Shown in pieces: positions 59,680 to 64,000 of a stretch of 64,000 nucleotides of DNA. The translations under genes were made by a program, and so were the position numbers. The notes under the pieces were generated by a model. It saw nothing but the letters and a program-made list of their open reading frames with translations, did not search any database and was not told where the DNA came from. Numbering within the stretch: position 1 is the first letter of the stretch; each line of letters begins with the position of its first letter. The DNA is taken from positions 5,630,501 through 5,694,500 of the forward strand of contig CM052360.1 of assembly GCA_028551475.1 (NCBI GenBank), in the 5' to 3' direction. The stretch is from Casuarina equisetifolia (Eukaryota; Streptophyta; Magnoliopsida; Fagales; Casuarinaceae).

Positions 59680-61556
59680 TCTGTTTTTTCCCTCGATCTT
59701 CTTCTTGAGTTGAAGTCCTGTGTGCATCAATTTTGGGACTCTTGCTCATGCCATTTGTGTCTGCTGGATTTTATCGTAAGTTCATATGGTAAGAGTTTAG
59801 GAGTCTTTATGGGAGACATTATGACAAGAAATTTTTCTGAAATCTGTAGAAAATGGCGCAATTGATGATCACATATACGAGAAAGGGTGAAAAAGTGTAA
59901 TGGAAATCAATTCTTGCTTATTTGATTGTCCCATTACTTGGTTTGGGGTGGGCCGGATCTGGCTATTGTAATCGCTGACTGGGTCATTTCCGCTTGTGTG
60001 TTAGCTATTACTTTGGGCTCTTACTCTCTCCATTAGCTAGTATCGCTATGGATTGAGGTATTATACATGTAGGCTTTTAATATGTAATACCTAATTTGCA
60101 AAATGTATAAATTCAAATAAGAGATAAATTACTCATACAGGTTTGGCACACTGACCATCTTTGTCTGCTTCTTCAACTTTCATGACTATAAAGTCTCTTG
60201 ACTTTAGAGTCAACTGATTCTTTTTCATGTGACTTTTTATTTCATTCTATGTATACAAAAGGTCTAACCCAATTCCCTTTTCTCTCTTTTCTGTTTCTTT
60301 CATCTCCTTACTTCCTAGTTAGATTGGTTATAGTCGACAAATGGAATGGCTCTAAGAGAATTTTAGTAGGCAAGTCATTTAATTTTTATTAGGGGAGGGG
60401 AAGATCACAAGAGGGTTTGTAGATGTGCTCTAAAACCTCAGTAACCTTTGAATGATTCTGATTCTCTGTAGACACCGATACCAAAGCTTTTTCGTTAGAA
60501 ATTTTATCTTGCATCCTCTGCTTCCTGCAAGAATCCAGTTACAACACTTTTTTTCCTCATGGATTTGGTGTTTTTCCTTTCACAGGCTAAAATACTATCA
60601 ACACCGACATCTGAAAAGAGAACCTACTAATTTCCATTGAACATTTGGAAAGTTTTGCATCAACGTTCTCCTATGGCCTAAGTTTGTTTGACCTTTTACG
60701 TGATTCATTTTATTTGCTGGAACATCAAACCAAAAAAAAATCTTTGCCCCCCTGCAAAAAGAATCTCAGGGCTTATTGACCTCCAAACCTTTCTCTAGAT
60801 ACTCTTTTTTGCCTTTTTGCCTTTTTGCTTTTTTGCTTTTTTGCTTTTTTGCTTTTTTTTTTTTTAAAAGGAAAAAAAAAATCTTCTTTGAATTATGAAG
60901 TTAAGATTCTCATAAACTTACTTCTTAAATCTTAGGCTTGGATGAAAGCAACAACATCAACCTTTTCTTTGTCCTTAAGAGGACCATCAATACCCTGTTC
61001 AAATTGAAGAGAAGAATACTAATGATGAAAATTTTTCTTCAAAAACAATGTCATGACACTTATGGTACTAGGAGGCTTACTCCTCTTTGTGTAGAAAATA
61101 TTGCACAAAAAACTCAAGATCACCTTGAAAACTAGAATAAAGAAGTGAATTGAAAAGCTCTTAACTCTTTCATCACTTTGATGATTGTAATCACAAAGTC
61201 CAAGCAGCAACTCTGTTTGAGGATATTGTGCTTTTTCATATTGAGAAAACCCTAAGCGAAATGATCCTCAACCTTGCATCAATTGAATCCTAATGATACA
61301 TAAACTTCAATGATACCAACAAACAAAATTGAGAACTAATAAAGCCCGAAGAAATTACCGTTAAGACTTAACATAAATCCAAAGAAACTTTTCTATGGCA
61401 TGGACTTTTTGTTTCTTATGAGAACCAAAAGACTTTTCTTGGATTTCAAAATGGTAGAATTCCTTTTTTGAAAAGGTTAGGTTTGCTCTGTCAGCTTAAT
61501 TTTTTATTGGAAGGTTTCCATTCTAGAGGAATTTCAAGTCTAAATTTAAAGTTAGC
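59680..61556. other. Intergenic, no gene recognised
   Basis: No further ITPase exons. A tract of CTTTTTTGC-type repeats lies at about 60803-60852 and runs into poly-T. No other feature was supported. Confidence 0.45.
60803..60852. repeat. (TTTTTTGC)n microsatellite
   Basis: About six 8-bp units, the last ones identical, ending in an A/T-rich run. Confidence 0.9.
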
Positions 61557-61819
61557 ATTTATTTGATTGATCTTGGGCTTTTCTTTTTTTTTTTCCATAA
61601 AGTTGTTGGCTATTTCCCTCATACTTTTGTTTTTAAGTTATCCTATCACTTCCTCCTCTCCCCCCCCCCCCCACCCCCACCCCCAGTTTACATTTATTTG
61701 ATTGATCTTGGGCTTTTTTTTTTCTTTCTTTGTTTTTTTCCATAAATTTGTTGGCTATTTCCCTCATACTTTTGTTTTAAAGTTATCCTATCACTTCTTC
61801 CCCGCCACCCCCAGTTTAT
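61557..61819. repeat. 134-bp tandem duplication with poly-C tract
   Basis: CATTTATTTGATTGATCTTGGG starts at 61557 and 61691. Both units contain GTTGGCTATTTCCCTCATAC and end in a C-rich run before CAGTTTA. The poly-C (about 61659-61671) is longer in the first copy. Confidence 0.92.
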
Positions 61820-62079
61820 AATGTATATTGAGTTTATAATGTCAACGTTTACTCGTTGTATTTTGGATTTCCTTTATCTTCTTTAGATCTTCCTGGAAAG
61901 TTTTTGTGATTATTTCTCTCTTGACTATTTTTGTATTTATTGGGTATATTTTTCTTTCTATTCCAAATAACTCGAGTTTGTTGATGTCACTCTATCTTTC
62001 TTTTTGTACCCTTTAAGGGGGAAGTGATATGCAATTGTTCTGCCTTATTTGCATAAGTTAAATCTTGAGCCGGGCAGAT
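61820..62079. other. Intergenic, no gene seen
   Basis: T-rich sequence between the duplication and the gene-fragment piece. Confidence 0.5.
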
Positions 62080-64000
62080 CCCTTTTTGCTCAAGATAAGT
62101 TGTCCCAAACAGGGCATGCATGTTCCTCCCTCACTTTTAATTTCCAGATAATAACAGAAATTCTAATTTGTGAATCAGATTGTGACATGCATTCTCTGTT
62201 GGGCAGTTAATCTGGTTCCCTCATCTTATAGAGTAGCTAGTTGTTTTGCTTCATCCTCAAAGTTCTTCTAAAGTTTACTGCGTCATTTGCAAACCTGTGG
62301 AATGCCATCTTCTCATTTGCTATTCCCTCGTTGCTTTTGAATTTGTTCATGTAGATAGACACACTTTTTAATGGCCTTTTAAACTTGCATAACACTTGAC
62401 TCAAATCTGTGCTTGAAAGCCTTTCATCCGACCTCAACGAAGCATCTCTTGAAACCTTTATCCTGGTGCACCTACATAACTCCTTTGGTACGATTGGAGT
62501 TTTGTTGGTTATTTCTTTCCTGTTCTAAATAGTGTTACATCCTTGTTTATTTGTATAATAAAGTACTTTTTGTGTGACAAGAAGTTCACAATGTAGTTCG
62601 GACATTCATTTCTTATGCATTGTCTCATTTTCTTACAGATAACCAGGCTGGGCAATCATATATCTAAGTCATTACCACAAAGGTGACATTTAATACTTTC
62701 CTTTCATATTAGGTGCAGTGGGACAATGCATTGTACAATGATGTGTAGTTACAAGGCATGCTTAAGTTTCATGTGTGATTATGACATTGATGAGGTTGAT
62801 TAAATACTATATGCCTAGTGAATGTTGTTTGTCAAGATTTAAATATTGGTTGGGTACCTGTTGTTGTGTTTACTGCATTGAATTGACCGGTTGTTGGCTC
62901 CTGTGATTCCCTACTTATGCAAGAAAGTAATGGTGGTCCTAAATTTAGTGTGTCACAATTTTTATTTGATTTTAGCCAAAAAGTCTTATATTATCTCATG
63001 TCTTTTTTTAAACCTCTTTTATAATGTGTCAGAATTTTGATACGCATTGAATCTGTTTTTATAATTTTCTTTAGATTTCTAGAAATTTCGCTGAATTATT
63101 TTTTATGAGGTCAATGTGCTTGAAATTGGTACACTTGGAAGGTCCTTTTTGTCGCTGAGATGTGCTGTTGGTTGGTCTCAAATATGAGATCACCATGATG
63201 TTAGCGTTTTGTACATTTGGACTCTTTGTAATTACTTTTTTTCTTCATTTATAATTTCTATCTTCATAGAAGTTAATCAGGTTTGAGCACTATCCAAGTT
63301 TAGCATAACTGTGCTTTATGCGCATCCATTTTCATTAACTATAGCAAAAAATATTGTGAGTGAGTTACTTTTCCTTTTGTAGTAGTGGAGTTTGGATTTT
63401 GTTGAAAAAAGAGAATTTGCTAGAAAAAATGCTTAACTTGCTGTTGCAGAGCTGGCCAAATAATCAAGTCATTTTTGTACTGGGCTATTTAACTTGCAAT
63501 TTCAAGCATTTAAATTGTTTCCTTTAGATTACAATAGCACATTTAATTGGCGCATTGTACAGTGATCTGTAGTTACAAGGCATGCTTAAGTTTCATGTGT
63601 CATTATTACATTGATGAGGTTGGTTAAATACTATATAGCTAGTGAATGTTGTTTCTCAAGTTTTAAATATTGATTGGGTACCTATTGTTGTGTTTACTGC
63701 ATTGAATTGAATGGTTATTAGCTTCTGTGAATTCTTGCTTATGCAAGCAACGGTGGTCCTTTTTCATCTCTTGTTTGGTGTAAATGCAATCTAGTCTCGA
63801 AACAGTCTCTTCAAATCGTTATTACCTATCTTCTAATATTCTGTGACCGTTATTCAGATCTTCATTGATAATGCATGTTCCTTCCTCGCTTTTATTTTTC
63901 CAGATAGGAACAGAGATTCTAATATGGGAATCAGCTTGTGGCATGCATCGTTGTTGGCCACCTAATCTGGTCCCCTAATCTTATAGATTAGCTATTTGTT
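62080..64000 (+). pseudogene. Gene-fragment array, copy F (rearranged, runs off the right edge)
   Basis: Segments of the family at 24.9-31.0 kb recur in shuffled order. 62110-62460 matches 26905-27100 and 28930-29060. 62700-62940 matches the GCATTGTACAATGAT block. 63260-63480 holds exon 2 (TAG|TGGAGTTTGG, WSLDFVEKREFARK then a stop). 63545-64000 repeats the GCATTGTAC block and its downstream part. Exon 1 is absent. The same TAG after the ACAATGAT.TG or ACAGTGATCTG block is present in both of its copies. Confidence 0.55.

Overview
This is nuclear DNA from a flowering plant, most likely a woody eudicot. The evidence is AT-rich sequence with GT..AG introns of 68 bp to about 2 kb, chloroplast and ER targeting signals on the predicted proteins, a Ty3/gypsy chromovirus primed by initiator Met-tRNA, tRNA-derived SINE-like pieces, and homologues of plant genes (ketol-acid reductoisomerase, type II peroxiredoxin, ITPase, MAP3K epsilon). 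There are no bacterial operons, CRISPR arrays, rRNA genes or intact tRNA genes. The species cannot be fixed from the sequence alone.

Layout. 1-3736 (minus) is the 5' part of a thioredoxin-fold secretory-pathway gene that runs off the left edge. 5160-5860 is promoter/leader-like. 8.6-14.2 kb is an array of four diverged copies of a noncoding repeat with a SINE-like tRNA piece. 17.1-20.3 kb and 55.2-58.15 kb are inverted copies of one block that carries broken exons of MAP3K epsilon beside exons of a second gene. 22.4-24.0 kb and 46.0-47.1 kb form a second inverted pair nested inside the first. 24.9-31.0 kb is an array of duplicated gene fragments, with another piece at 62.1-64.0 kb. 32.06-32.63 kb is a broken peroxiredoxin II gene.

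34.2-35.76 kb (minus) is a complete five-exon gene for a 390-residue protein that I do not recognise. It appears to have grown by tandem copying of a small exon-plus-intron unit. 39.84-45.40 kb is a complete but dead chromovirus with 530-bp LTRs, inserted in a tandem repeat. 48.5-51.45 kb (minus) is a truncated gene derived from ketol-acid reductoisomerase that has lost its NADPH-binding glycine motif and catalytic C-terminal domain but keeps open exons and splice phases. 59.09-59.67 kb is a broken ITPase gene.

Overall the window is a gene-poor, duplication-rich region. Intron-bearing fragments of unrelated genes sit among repeats, so DNA-level duplication rather than retrocopying built it. 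The genes show no sign of working together in a pathway. The best candidates for something undescribed are the accreted-exon gene at 34.2-35.8 kb, the KARI-derived gene at 48.5-51.4 kb, and the chimeric inverted block.
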